DNA of 64,000 nt, from positions 1,674,001-1,738,000 of the forward strand of contig NZ_CP011125.1 of NCBI RefSeq assembly GCF_000737325.1, written 5' to 3'. The position numbers and the translations under genes were made by a program. The notes beneath the pieces were generated by a model. The model saw nothing but the letters and a program-made list of their open reading frames with translations, did not search any database and had not been told where the DNA came from. The DNA comes from Sandaracinus amylolyticus. Its GTDB lineage: Bacteria; Myxococcota_A; Polyangia; Polyangiales; Sandaracinaceae. Positions 7,921-19,000 of this stretch are shown here, piece after piece; position 1 is the stretch's first letter; every line of letters begins with the position of its first letter.

Positions 7921-8895
7921 TTGACGACGCAGCATCCGGCGGAGACCCAAGCGCACATCCGCGATGCCTATGGCCTCCTCTCGTCGTGGCCCCATCGCCG
8001 CCAGCGCGCTGCGGCTCCCGACCCCGCCGTCGTTGCCTCGGCGCTGCGATCCGACTCCCTCGCCGGCGCCTACCGTGCCCCACCGACCGACTCGCTGCTC
8101 GAGGCGCTCTGCCGTGCTTCCGAGTGGGGCGAGGTCGTGCTCGTGCTGATCGCGCGCGGCGAAGCCGACGCGGCGCGCCGAACGTGGACCGCGCTCGACG
8201 ACGCGCGCTCCGACTCGGACGAGCAGGCGCTCTATCTCCTCACGGGAGAGCTCGTCGCGGTGCACGCGGGCGTTCCTCTCGAGGTGCGCGCCGCGATCGC
8301 GCGAGCCATCCGCGCCGGCGACGTCATGTCCGCGCGCGACGCGCTCGTCTCGTTCGCCGAGCGCCACGGCGTCGCGGCGCGCGACCGCGTGCGACGGATC
8401 TTGGACGCGCACGCCGCGGCGATCGCCGCCGCGGTCGGCGACTTCGTCTGGCGCGAGCCGCCCCCGGCGAGCTTCCGCCCGCCGCTGAGCTTCGTGCTCC
8501 TCCTGATCGTCGGAGCGTTCACCGGCATCGGAGAGCCGCTGTCCGGCCCCCAGCTCGACGAGGAGCCAGCGGCGCCCACGATCCAGGAGCAGCTGCGCGA
8601 GATCCGCCCGCAGCGATCCGACGACGACGCGCACGGCGTGCTCGCCCCGATCGCAGCGGAGCTGCGCGACGATGCCGCCGCGTCGTTCTGCGAGCGCGCA
8701 GACGCGGAGCGGTGCCGCATCGCCCGGACGTGGGCGCGCGCTCTGCACGACGGCGATTGTGCAGGCGCGGCCCTCGCCCTCGCGCTGCTGCTGAGCGACG
8801 ACACGACGACGCCGATCGATGACGAGACGGCGTGCAACTTCCGCCGCGCACAGCGCATGGCGTGTCCCGACGTCGAAGATCCCGCGGCTCCGTGA
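7921..8895 (+). CDS. Unknown protein with one membrane segment
   Basis: A 324-residue frame starting at TTG 7921; no ATG gives a longer reasonable product and no strong ribosome site is visible. The first 180 residues are Ala-rich and helical. A single hydrophobic segment (PPLSFVLLLIVGAFTGIG) lies at about residues 190-207, followed by a polar C-terminal half with Cys residues (SFCERADAERC, GDCAGAALALALLL). This predicts an anchored protein with domains on both sides of the membrane. No family recognised. Codon use is typical of the window, which supports it being real; the start is uncertain. Confidence 0.6.
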   Translation: MTTQHPAETQAHIRDAYGLLSSWPHRRQRAAAPDPAVVASALRSDSLAGAYRAPPTDSLLEALCRASEWGEVVLVLIARGEADAARRTWTALDDARSDSDEQALYLLTGELVAVHAGVPLEVRAAIARAIRAGDVMSARDALVSFAERHGVAARDRVRRILDAHAAAIAAAVGDFVWREPPPASFRPPLSFVLLLIVGAFTGIGEPLSGPQLDEEPAAPTIQEQLREIRPQRSDDDAHGVLAPIAAELRDDAAASFCERADAERCRIARTWARALHDGDCAGAALALALLLSDDTTTPIDDETACNFRRAQRMACPDVEDPAAP

Positions 8896-11421
<2,526 letters not shown>

Positions 11422-11449
11422 CGACATCGACCCAGCGGAGACGCACATC

Positions 11450-11480
11450 GAGAGCCCTGCGCGTGAGCGCGGGGCTTCTC
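11450..11480 (+). terminator. Stem-loop after katG
   Basis: GAGAGCCCTGCGC and GCGCGGGGCTTCTC pair around a GTGA loop with one bulge and one G-T wobble, 29 bases after the katG stop. A T-run is absent, so it may act as an mRNA-stabilising 3' hairpin rather than a classic terminator. Confidence 0.5.
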
Positions 11481-11639
11481 GCCGCACGCTGTTCCGAGCC
11501 CCGCCGTTGCGTTCAAGCGCCTCGTCCGAGCGCCGAGCACGCTCCGACACATGCACTCTCATCCGCTCGAGACCGTCCCGCCGAAGCACTCCGACCGACA
11601 CGCGCACACGCTCGACGAATCGTGCGAGGGAGCGTGACC

Positions 11640-12128
11640 ATGCTGCCCCTCGAGACCCTCGTCACGCACGTCGCGTGGGCCAACCGACAGCTCTTCGCCT
11701 CGCTCCGCGACGTCGACTCGTTCGAGTCGCGGAGCGGCGCAGACCTGATCTTGCGCGTCCTCGATCACGTCCACGTCGTGAGCCGCATCTTCCAGGCTCA
11801 TCTCCAGGGCGTGTCGCACGGGCACGCGTCGACGCAGAGCCCCGTCCTACCCTCGCTCGACGAGCTCGATCACGGCTCGGAGACGATCGACCGGTGGTAC
11901 GTGGAGACGGCAGTGTCGATGCGGCCCGACGAGCTCGCGCGACCGCGTGAAGTGCGCTTCACCGATGGAAAGCTCGTGACCATGAGCGCTGCGACGATGA
12001 TCCTCCACGTCGTCACGCACACGACTCAACACCGCGGGAACGTCGACGCGATCATGTACCAGTGCGGCATGCCGCGGCGGAGGGACGGATTTCCCGAGTT
12101 CCTCGTCAGTCGAGCGTCCGCCACGTGA
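11640..12128 (+). CDS. DinB-family metal-binding protein
   Basis: A 162-residue four-helix-bundle protein of the DinB/DUF664 superfamily. The start MLPLETLVTHVAWANRQLF is the usual DinB helix 1 (HxxWANxxL). The metal-site histidines are visible in the LDHVHVVSRIF segment and near the end in ILHVVTHTTQHRGNV, the family's HxxxHxxQHR pattern. Members include mycothiol or bacillithiol transferases and damage-induced proteins; the substrate here cannot be told. The last 23 bases overlap the 3' end of the convergent AraC-type regulator. Confidence 0.85.
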   Translation: MLPLETLVTHVAWANRQLFASLRDVDSFESRSGADLILRVLDHVHVVSRIFQAHLQGVSHGHASTQSPVLPSLDELDHGSETIDRWYVETAVSMRPDELARPREVRFTDGKLVTMSAATMILHVVTHTTQHRGNVDAIMYQCGMPRRRDGFPEFLVSRASAT

Positions 12129-12828
12129 TCGCGGTGAGCCCCTGCGTCGGCGTCATGCCGAACTGCTCGCGGAACACGCGGCTCAGGTGGGCGCTGTCGG
12201 CGAACCCCGCGGCGGCTGCCGCCGCGCTCAGGCTCGCTCCCGCTTCCACCGCGGCGATGGCGCGGCGCAGGCGCTTCCATCGCTGATAGGCGCGCATCGG
12301 GAGCCCGACGTCGCGCGCGAACGCATGACGCATCTGTCGCGGCGAGAGCCCCGCCTCCTGCGACAGGCTCGCGAGGCTGTCGTGATCGGAGCCATCGAGC
12401 GCCGCGCACATCCGGCGCGCCGCCGGATGTCGCGGCTCCGGCGGCTGTCGGACGTCGACTGCGGACAAGATCGACGCGATGAGCGCGCGCGCCATCTCGC
12501 GCGTCGGATCGCGCGGCACGCTCACGTCGAGCGCGTCTCGGCGCCACGTCGCGCAACGCGGCTCGGCCGCGCGAGAGAGCGCTCGGCTCGCCACGTCGTC
12601 TCCGTCGAGGAAGAGGAGCGCAGCGTGCCCGCTCGCACCGTGTCCGTGCGGCACGCGCGGCGGGATCACGGCGGCCCGGGTGTGGATGCGCTCCTCCGCG
12701 CCGTCCTCGACGTACAGACCCTGCGGTGCGATGACGATCTGGGCCGCGTGATGCGCGTGGAGCGTCGTGGCGACGAGAGGGCCCACGTACAGCAATCGCG
12801 TCTCCGACACGAACAGCGTGCCATCCAA
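12106..12828 (-). CDS. AraC-family transcription regulator
   Basis: A 240-residue regulator. The N-terminal 100 residues form a cupin-like sensing domain (TTLHAHHAAQIVIAPQGLYVED, IPPRVPHGH). The C-terminal 100 residues hold two helix-turn-helix motifs (LASLSQEAGLSPRQMRHAF and LSAAAAAAGFADSAHLSRVF, ending FGMTPTQ), the classic AraC DNA-binding signature. It reads toward the DinB-like gene and overlaps its end; the target genes are not evident. Confidence 0.9.
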   Translation of the reverse strand: MDGTLFVSETRLLYVGPLVATTLHAHHAAQIVIAPQGLYVEDGAEERIHTRAAVIPPRVPHGHGASGHAALLFLDGDDVASRALSRAAEPRCATWRRDALDVSVPRDPTREMARALIASILSAVDVRQPPEPRHPAARRMCAALDGSDHDSLASLSQEAGLSPRQMRHAFARDVGLPMRAYQRWKRLRRAIAAVEAGASLSAAAAAAGFADSAHLSRVFREQFGMTPTQGLTAITWRTLD

Positions 12829-12963
12829 CCGTGCCTGTGAGCTCGACAGTTCGCAGCTCCCTCGACGGACAGAGCGAATGTCCGTCGGGGGTCACTCTAG
12901 CAGGCTGGCGCGCGACGTCCGCCGCGACGAGCGCGCCAGTCGAGCTGCTCCGCAGCGCGGCAA

Positions 12964-13749
12964 TCAGCGCCGCGCGTTCTCACGAGTGCCGAGCAGATGA
13001 TCCCAGAGCGTCAGTGCCTCGCCGAAATTCACCTCGGCATTCGCGTGGTGGCGGTTGTGGAACGCCGACGTGTTGACGAACAGCCGAGGGAGCACCGCCT
13101 CCGCGAGGCGCGAGGCGACGCCCGAGTGCAGGTAGAAGTTGAGCGCGACGAACGCCGCGACCAACGCGAAGTACACCGGCGCGTAGTGCGGCGCCCACGG
13201 GAACGCGACGAGGACGATCGGCCAGAACGTCAGCACCGACTCCACGGGGCCGACGGCGAACGACGAGAGCGACGTGGGGTCGCGATAGACGTGGTGCGCA
13301 CGATGGAACGGGAAGAAGAGGCGCGTGTGCAGCAAGCGGTGCTTCCAGTAGAGCCACGCGTCGAGCACGAGCACCGCGGCGAGGTTCCCGACGAGGACCG
13401 TGCCGGGCCCGCCGGCCTCGGGGAGCGTCCACACCAGCCCGGTCGGCTCACCGGCCCACATCCGCGCGAGCGGCCACGCGAGCAAGCTCGCGGCGACGAG
13501 CGCCGCGACGGCGGTGTCGCGCGCGCCACGCAGCGCGAGCCGCGGCCTGCGCCGCGGGCCCTGCAGACGCGCCGGGCTGCGCTCCGCGAGCCATGCCGCG
13601 AACGACGCGAGCGCGATGACCGAGCCTGCGATCCCCACGAAGCTCACTGCGAGCGCGCCGTACCAGCGCAATGGGCCCTCGGGGCACGCGAGCCCCGCGC
13701 CGACGAGCACGACGAGGACGGCCCCCTCGATCCACCGTGTGTTCCCCAT
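12964..13749 (-). CDS. Fatty-acid hydroxylase / sterol desaturase family membrane protein
   Basis: A 261-residue integral membrane diiron enzyme. The three His clusters of the superfamily are visible: WKHRLLHTR, FHRAHHVY and HNRHHANAEVNFG, followed by the conserved WDHLLGT. About five hydrophobic segments surround them. The start MGNTRWIEGAVL at 13749 places the gene divergent from a TetR regulator 108 bases away, with a palindrome between them. It probably hydroxylates or desaturates a lipid; substrate unknown. Regulation by the divergent TetR protein is likely. Confidence 0.88.
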   Translation of the reverse strand: MGNTRWIEGAVLVVLVGAGLACPEGPLRWYGALAVSFVGIAGSVIALASFAAWLAERSPARLQGPRRRPRLALRGARDTAVAALVAASLLAWPLARMWAGEPTGLVWTLPEAGGPGTVLVGNLAAVLVLDAWLYWKHRLLHTRLFFPFHRAHHVYRDPTSLSSFAVGPVESVLTFWPIVLVAFPWAPHYAPVYFALVAAFVALNFYLHSGVASRLAEAVLPRLFVNTSAFHNRHHANAEVNFGEALTLWDHLLGTRENARR

Positions 13750-13782
13750 GACGAATGCTCCGGACACCGCGTCGCGCGTGTC

Positions 13783-13796
13783 GTTACACAGCGTAA
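13783..13796. promoter_or_regulatory. Putative TetR operator palindrome
   Basis: GTTAC (13783-13787) and GTAAC (13792-13796) form an inverted repeat with a 4-base ACAG spacer in the 108-base divergent intergenic region. The AT-rich palindrome stands out from the GC-rich background and sits where it could repress both the fatty-acid hydroxylase and the TetR gene. Confidence 0.55.
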
Positions 13797-13857
13797 CAGT
13801 GCTCGTGACGGTGCGAAACCGGTCGTGCTCGTCGCGGTGCGCTACGTTCCGCCCGCG

Positions 13858-14541
13858 ATGGCGAGGCCGAGCCACGGCGCCGGAACGAAGAAGAAGACGC
13901 GCACGAAGCGGGTCACGACGCGCCGCGTTCCTCCGGACGCGCGCCGGCGCCAGCTGCTCGACGAAGCCGCGCGCATCCTCACGGACGAGGGCCTCGAGCG
14001 CCTGCAGGTCACCGAGCTCGCGGAGCGCGCCGGTGTCTCGCGCCCGCTCGTGTATCGCGTGTTCCCCACGCGGCACGCGCTCGTCCGCGCCATCCTCGAC
14101 GACTTCACGGCGGCGATCGCGGAGCGCTTCCAGCGCGCGCTCTTCCGCGCGCTCCCGGGGACGATCGAGAGCATCACGACTGCCTTCGTCGAAGCGTGTT
14201 GCGACGTGATCGATCAGAAGGGAGCCGGTCCCTGGCTGCTCCTCCTCGACGCGCGCGGCGCGGACCCCGAGGTGGCGCGCATCGGGCGCGAGGTCCTCGG
14301 GCACCTGCTCGAGCCTTGGCAGGAGCGGCTCGCTGCGTTCACCGGCACGCCCGTTCGTCGCGCCGGCAACTATCTCTGGATCATCGTCGCGGCGGGTCGC
14401 GCCGCGCTCGCCGGATGGATCGACGGAACGCTCTCGCGCGAGGAAGCGGTCGGCGACGCGACGCGCGCCGTGAGCGCGCTCGTGGCCGCGTTCCAGGCGC
14501 CTTGCACCGATGTCGTCGCTCGCGCTCCGGCGCGTCGTTAG
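13858..14541 (+). CDS. TetR/AcrR-family regulator
   Basis: A 227-residue repressor. After a Lys/Arg-rich N-terminal tail, the HTH is clear at residues about 35-80: RRQLLDEAARILTDEG, then LQVTELAERAGVSRPLVYRVF. The ligand domain that follows is helical (LLLLDARGADPEVARIGREVL). Start ATG 13858 is the first that precedes the HTH within the short divergent space; the basic tail KKKTRTKR could contact DNA. Likely autoregulated and controlling the fatty-acid hydroxylase. Confidence 0.9.
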   Translation: MARPSHGAGTKKKTRTKRVTTRRVPPDARRRQLLDEAARILTDEGLERLQVTELAERAGVSRPLVYRVFPTRHALVRAILDDFTAAIAERFQRALFRALPGTIESITTAFVEACCDVIDQKGAGPWLLLLDARGADPEVARIGREVLGHLLEPWQERLAAFTGTPVRRAGNYLWIIVAAGRAALAGWIDGTLSREEAVGDATRAVSALVAAFQAPCTDVVARAPARR

Positions 14542-14605
14542 TGGCGCTCGACGGACTGCCCGTCTCACTGCGCCGGATCATGCTCGCGCGAATCGAGAGG
14601 ACGTG

Positions 14606-15106
14606 ATGCCTGGACTTCGAACCATCGTGTTGCTCGCGGCGACGACCGCGACGGGGCTCGCCGCCGGGCTCTTCTACGGATACGTGTGCTCGGTGATGCC
14701 GGGGCTCGCGCGCGCCGACGACCGCACGTTCGTCACGACGATGCAGGAGATCAACGTCGCGATCCTGAACGGTTGGTTCGCGCTCTCGTTCGGCGGCTCG
14801 TTGGTGCTCACGATCGCCGCTGCCGTGATGCATCGCTCCGCGGACGCGCGTCCGGTCCTGCCGTGGATCGTGGCGGCGGCGGTGCTCTACGCGCTGGTGC
14901 TCGTGATCACGATCGCCTTCAACGTTCCGCTCAACGATCGACTCGCCGCGGCCGGACCGGTCGATCGGATCGCGGACCTCGCCGCCGTGCGACGCGCGTT
15001 CGAAGCGCCGTGGGTTCGCTGGAACCTCGCACGCGCGATCGCGAACGTCGCGTCGTTCGTGTGCCTCGTGTGGGCGCTCGTGCTCGAAGGGCGGATCCAC
15101 GATTGA
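14606..15106 (+). CDS. DUF1772 membrane protein (anthrone-oxygenase-like)
   Basis: A 166-residue four-helix membrane protein. ATG 14606 follows a GAGAGG ribosome site. Features of DUF1772 are the first helix with GLAAGLFYGYVCSVMPGL, the middle helix, and NVPLNDRLA followed by W(V)RWNLAR near the last helix. The family includes anthrone oxygenases and many unknown membrane proteins, often beside TetR regulators. It lies 64 bases after the TetR gene on the same strand and may be co-transcribed with it. Confidence 0.85.
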   Translation: MPGLRTIVLLAATTATGLAAGLFYGYVCSVMPGLARADDRTFVTTMQEINVAILNGWFALSFGGSLVLTIAAAVMHRSADARPVLPWIVAAAVLYALVLVITIAFNVPLNDRLAAAGPVDRIADLAAVRRAFEAPWVRWNLARAIANVASFVCLVWALVLEGRIHD

Positions 15107-15322
15107 TCCTCGCGGTCGAGCGCGACGTTCCGCGCTCGAGCTCGGGCGTCGAAACGTCGTAGCAGCGGACAAGCGAACGCGCTGCCTGCTGTTCGTGCTC
15201 GTGCTGGTCGGCGGTGGTGATGACGCGGTCGCGCCGGTAGCGGCGCGCGGACCGGCGGTCGGCTCCTGCCCTCGGAGTCCGGCGCCGTCGCGCCCGCCAC
15301 GCCGTTCCGGCTCGAGATCGAA

Positions 15323-15616
15323 ATGCGCGTCGACTCGGTGGCCACGCACAACACCTCCGACGGCGGCGCTGTGATCCTCGGCGCGTTCACCGCGCGCTAC
15401 GGCGTCGGCCCCGTCGCGATCACGAACGGCGCGTATCACACGTTCGTTCTCGCCGTCGACGCGAGCGGGAACGCGCAGCTCTCGATCGATGGGTCGCCCG
15501 CGCTCACGCGCGCCGGATTCAGCGTCAGCGGCACGATCGCGATCGGAGACCAGACGAACGATCCGGGCGTCGACTCGACGCTGCGCATCCGCTCGGTCCG
15601 CCTGCTCTGTCCGTAG
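15323..15616 (+). pseudogene. Fragment resembling a laminin-G/lectin-like domain
   Basis: The frame from ATG 15323 encodes 97 residues with beta-rich, extracellular-looking sequence (FVLAVDASGNAQLSIDG, TLRIRSVRLLCP) similar to the end of concanavalin-type domains. The sensible sequence continues upstream (PFRLEIEM) with no start. A signal-like hydrophobic run (LLFVLVLVGGGDDAV) occurs at about 15180-15225 in another frame, which suggests one gene broken by a frameshift near 15230-15290. It ends next to the convergent haem-oxygenase-like gene. Could also be a partly sequenced-wrong intact lipoprotein. Confidence 0.4.
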
Positions 15617-16378
15617 TCACGTCGCGCGCGCGACGAGCGGCTCTTCGCCGATGCGCTCCGCCGTCGAGAGCCCCCACGAGCCCGGCGCGTCCGCGTCGGC
15701 GAACGCGGCCTCGATCATCCGAGCGTAGAGCCGGCCCGTCACACGCATCGCGTAGAGGACGGTCGCGAGGTCGCGCTCGCTGCGGATCAGCGCCCGTGCG
15801 TAGTCCTCCATCATCCGGTTGTGGTGGACGTCGATGGTCGTGTGATCGTGGAGGAACCGCATCGCGCTCCGCGGCACGCCCGCGCGCTCGAGGGCGGTCA
15901 TGATCTGCGCGCCGTGTCCGGTCGGGAGGAACTCGAGGAAATACAAGTACCCGAGGTAGCCAATCGGATCGAGGTTCTGGATTTGATAGAACGGAAACGC
16001 GATCAGCGCGCAGGTCTCGGGAAGCGGGTTCTCGAAAGGCAGCGACTCACGCGCTGCGCCGAGCTCGCGTAGGTCGTCCAGCGCGAGTCGATCGTGGCCG
16101 ATCTCCGATGTCGCGTGGCGGAAGAACGGCTTGATCAGCTCGCGCTGCGCTCCGCGGAAGTACACCGTCGCGAGCGCCTGGATCTGCGGGTTCTCGCGCG
16201 TGTGATGGAAGACCTGGGACAGGTACGAGGCGTAGTGCGAGAGACCGATGCCGCCCGCGGCGACGCGGCGGAGCGCCGCGGACGCCAAGAACTCTGCCTG
16301 CACGGAGCGAAACGACGACTGCAGCTCTTCGAATGCGTTCATGTCGGGATTCCTCGATGGAAAGAGATTCGCGCTCAC
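15617..16378 (-). CDS. Haem-oxygenase-like diiron protein (Haem_oxygenas_2 / iron-containing redox enzyme family)
   Basis: A 253-residue all-helical protein. Candidate iron ligands are in SEIGHDRLALDDL, LPTGHGAQIM and HDHTTIDVHHNRMMED, spaced as in haem-oxygenase-like diiron oxidases and oxygenases, a superfamily of N-oxygenases and C-C lyases in natural-product pathways. The start overlaps the stop of the upstream acyltransferase by four bases (ATGA), so they form one operon. Substrate unknown. The family and the position 1.7 kb from the RiPP operon make a tailoring role possible, but a TetR remnant and an opposite-strand gene separate them. Confidence 0.8.
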   Translation of the reverse strand: MSANLFPSRNPDMNAFEELQSSFRSVQAEFLASAALRRVAAGGIGLSHYASYLSQVFHHTRENPQIQALATVYFRGAQRELIKPFFRHATSEIGHDRLALDDLRELGAARESLPFENPLPETCALIAFPFYQIQNLDPIGYLGYLYFLEFLPTGHGAQIMTALERAGVPRSAMRFLHDHTTIDVHHNRMMEDYARALIRSERDLATVLYAMRVTGRLYARMIEAAFADADAPGSWGLSTAERIGEEPLVARAT

Positions 16379-16959
16379 GCGGCGTCGCTGGACGAGAGAT
16401 CGAGGAACGGCGAGCCGACGCGCCCGAAGTGCTCGCGGTCGTGCAGGTCGAGCGACATCACCACGACACGGCCGTACTCGGGGTGCTGCAGCTCGGGCAC
16501 GTGGACGCGGTACCCGAGGTGCTCGAAGAACGGAATGCGCGCCGGGTACACGTCGATGAAGTCGTGGCGCACGCCGTCGGCGAGGCCTCGTCGATACGTC
16601 GCGAGGGCGAGCGCGCGGGCGACGCTCATCAGACGATGATCACGGAGCACCAGGAGCTTGGTCGTGATGCTCGTGTGCCGCGGGTGATCGCGGCCGACGC
16701 GAGCCATCTGATAGAGCTCCGGGTAGTCGCCGAGATCGCATCGCCACGCGTAGCTCGAGCGGACCGTGCCCACGAGCTGATCGCCGTCGTACGCCGCCCA
16801 GAGCATGCAGTCGCGATCGAGCGGCTCCTCGATCGTCTTGCGATCGTGATCCGCGTGTCGCTGCGTGCGCCCGAGCTCTTCGACGTACACGCGGTAACGC
16901 AAGCGGTACACGGCTCGTGCTTCGGCCTCGGACCGGACGAGACGCACTTCGATGGGCAT
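16375..16959 (-). CDS. GNAT-fold N-acyltransferase, FeeM / autoinducer-synthase-like
   Basis: A 194-residue protein. ATG 16959 gives MPIEVRLVRSEAEARAVYRLRYRVYVEEL, the opening of N-acyl amino acid synthases (FeeM type) and LuxI-like folds. Further motifs are AAYDGDQLVGTVRSSYAW, a basic patch SITTKLLVLRDHRLMS and IPFFEHLGYRV. Such enzymes join an acyl group from acyl-ACP to an amino acid or amine. It is translationally coupled to the haem-oxygenase-like gene downstream. A small acylated metabolite or signal, then oxidised, is a plausible product; this is inference. Confidence 0.72.
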   Translation of the reverse strand: MPIEVRLVRSEAEARAVYRLRYRVYVEELGRTQRHADHDRKTIEEPLDRDCMLWAAYDGDQLVGTVRSSYAWRCDLGDYPELYQMARVGRDHPRHTSITTKLLVLRDHRLMSVARALALATYRRGLADGVRHDFIDVYPARIPFFEHLGYRVHVPELQHPEYGRVVVMSLDLHDREHFGRVGSPFLDLSSSDAA

Positions 16960-17202
16960 GAGACGGCCTCTCGTGACGGCACTGGAGCAGTGCCGCGCTC
17001 GTGACGAGACTCGAGCGCACGACGCATCGACTCGAGTCGAGCTCACGCCGTGCGCTGGAGTGTCGATCTCCATCGCACTCGGGACGGCAGACGTTTCAGC
17101 ACGCCCAATGCCATCGTCGACGACGCCGGAAATCGAGCAGAGCGCGTCACGCGATGCGCAGACGATCCGGGCGGCCCATGTGCGCGCACATGGGCGTCGC
17201 GA

Positions 17203-17504
17203 TCATCGTCGCACCCATGCGCAGCGGTCGGCTCGCAGGTCACCGGTGTCCTCGAGCCCGACGTCGTCGGGCAGCACGCGTCCCTCGAGCACGCACTCCG
17301 CGACGAGCTCGCGCTTGGTCGGCGACCAACGGTAGATCGTCTGCTTTCCGACCCCGGCCGCGTCCGCGATCTGCTGGATCGAGAGCCGCTCGTACCGTGC
17401 GCCGCGAGATGATCGCGCGGCGGATCGAGGATCGCGCGACGTGCGCGGACGGCCTCGTCGGGCTTGACCCGGCTCACGCGCGTCGATACAGCAAACCGAA
17501 TCAC
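17203..17504 (-). pseudogene. TetR-family regulator remnant
   Basis: The frame ending at 17043 contains the TetR opening (VKPDEAVRARRAILD, RDHLAAHG). Only after a one-base loss at a GGTACGAG site does the frame ending at 17203 give the HTH (YERLSIQQIADAAGVGKQTIYRW, in two parts: YERLSIQQIADAAG and VGKQTIYRWSPTKREL). The second frame stops after DLRADRCAWVRR, so the whole ligand-binding domain is missing. I read it as a decayed regulator; a single sequencing error could explain the first shift but not the missing C-terminus. Confidence 0.6.
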
Positions 17505-17549
17505 GAGACTCTACGGCTCGAAAAGCGCGCGCCGCGCGGGAGATGGCTG

Positions 17550-18146
17550 ATGGACCAGCACGCTTCACCGACGTCGGCTCCGACCCCACTCGCCCGCACA
17601 TCGCTCGTCGCGTGCTTGCTCGCGATCGGGCTGATCGCCGTCGTGACCTGCCCTCGCTCAGGCCGCGCGCAGGCCGCGTCGGTCCCCGCCACGCTCGCGG
17701 GCACGTGGGTGCTCGATGGCGATCCGGCGCGCGCCGCGCGCACCATCGAGGCGGCGTTCGCGCCGAGCATCGCGACGCTCCCGGAGCTGCTCCAGGGGTT
17801 CGCGCGCGACCGCATCCGGAGCAGCATGCAGCCGCCGCGGCGCGTGCTCGTGACGATCGACGGCTCGCGCGTCCGCGTCACGCTCGAGTCGCAGCGGACG
17901 ACCGTGGTCGACGGAGCGCTCGGCGCTTCCGCGCGCGTCACGGGCGTCGAGGACGGGACCCGCGTCACTCCGCGCCTGCAGGGCGGATGGCTCGAGCTGC
18001 TGTACGAGGGCGAGGGCTCGGTGCTCCAGCAGCTGTGCTCGACCGAGCCCGATGGCGCGCGGATGCACCTGGACTTCACCGTCGTGAGCGCGCGTCTGCC
18101 CGCACCGGTGCGATATCGCCTCGACTACGTGCGTCCGCGCTCCTGA
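17550..18146 (+). CDS. Secreted unknown protein
   Basis: A 198-residue protein with a signal peptide (SLVACLLAIGLIAVV, cleavage near GRAQA). ATG 17550 is preceded by a GGGAGA-type ribosome site. The mature part has TLAGTWVLDGDPARAARTIE and LLYEGEGSVLQQLCSTEPDGARMHLDF, a pattern like small beta-barrel proteins of lipocalin type (GTWxLD). No named family recognised. Its last 22 bases overlap the 3' end of the convergent methyltransferase gene. Confidence 0.75.
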   Translation: MDQHASPTSAPTPLARTSLVACLLAIGLIAVVTCPRSGRAQAASVPATLAGTWVLDGDPARAARTIEAAFAPSIATLPELLQGFARDRIRSSMQPPRRVLVTIDGSRVRVTLESQRTTVVDGALGASARVTGVEDGTRVTPRLQGGWLELLYEGEGSVLQQLCSTEPDGARMHLDFTVVSARLPAPVRYRLDYVRPRS

Positions 18147-19000
18147 CCCGAGTCTCCGAGCAGTCGAAGCGACTCGTCGTATCCCGTGGTCAGCACGATC
18201 CACTCGAGATCGAGCGATGCACAATCGCCCTCGCGCACCGGCTCGAGCGCCTCCCACAGGCGTGCATCGAGCTCGCGTCGCTGCGCGGCGTCGAGCAGCG
18301 TGAGCGCGTAATACGCACTGCCCGCGAGCGAGCGAACGAGCGCCCAATACTCCTCCGGCGAGCCGAACTCGGCGGTGAACGCGTGCCGCCGCATCGAGAA
18401 GCGCGTGAATCCGGCGCGCGTCAGGACGCCGCGCATGTAACGCGGCGTGACGCCGAACGGGCCGCGATAGCCCTCCGGCATGTGCATGCCGGTCACGTAC
18501 TCGGCGAGCAGCGTCGCGCCGACCATCAGCAGACTGCAGTCCTCGGCCGAGCTCCAGAGCTGGATCACGAGATCGCCGTTCGGTGCGAGCACGCGCCGGA
18601 GCTCGCGCGATGCGGCGGGGATGTCGGGCAGACACCAGATCGTCTTGAGCACCGTGATCACGTCGAACGATCGATCGGGCAGATCGAGCGCGGCGACGTC
18701 CATCGCGCGGAAGGAGACGCGCCCGCGCACGTCGGGATCCCGGAGCTTCTCGTCTGCATTGGCGGCGGCGAGCCGGACCCCTGGCTCCGTGATGTCGATG
18801 CCGAGCGCCTCTGCGCCCGCGAGCGCCGCGCGGATCGGCAGATTCCCGTTGCCGGTGCCCACGTCGAGCAGTCGACGCCGCGTGAGCGCGCGGCCCTCGA
18901 GCATCGACGCTCCGAGCGCGACGCTGACGTCGGTCGACGCGGCTCCGCGCACGCCCGCGACACGATCCCAGTGATCGCGAGTGCCGTAGACGATGGTCAT
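18125..19000 (-). CDS. SAM-type (carboxy)methyltransferase of the RiPP operon
   Basis: A 291-residue class I methyltransferase. Motif I is LLDVGTGNGNLPIRAALAGA, followed by the acidic ligand GIDITEPGV and motif II FDVITVLKTIWCLPD; the C-terminal part has TPRYMRGVLTRAGFTRFSM. It is the last gene of the minus-strand operon and overlaps the CmoA-like gene by four bases (ATGA). With a carboxy-SAM synthase directly upstream, I infer it transfers a carboxymethyl group, as CmoB does to tRNA, here to a peptide thiol. Plain methylation with ordinary SAM remains possible. Confidence 0.85.
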   Translation of the reverse strand: MTIVYGTRDHWDRVAGVRGAASTDVSVALGASMLEGRALTRRRLLDVGTGNGNLPIRAALAGAEALGIDITEPGVRLAAANADEKLRDPDVRGRVSFRAMDVAALDLPDRSFDVITVLKTIWCLPDIPAASRELRRVLAPNGDLVIQLWSSAEDCSLLMVGATLLAEYVTGMHMPEGYRGPFGVTPRYMRGVLTRAGFTRFSMRRHAFTAEFGSPEEYWALVRSLAGSAYYALTLLDAAQRRELDARLWEALEPVREGDCASLDLEWIVLTTGYDESLRLLGDSGQERGRT

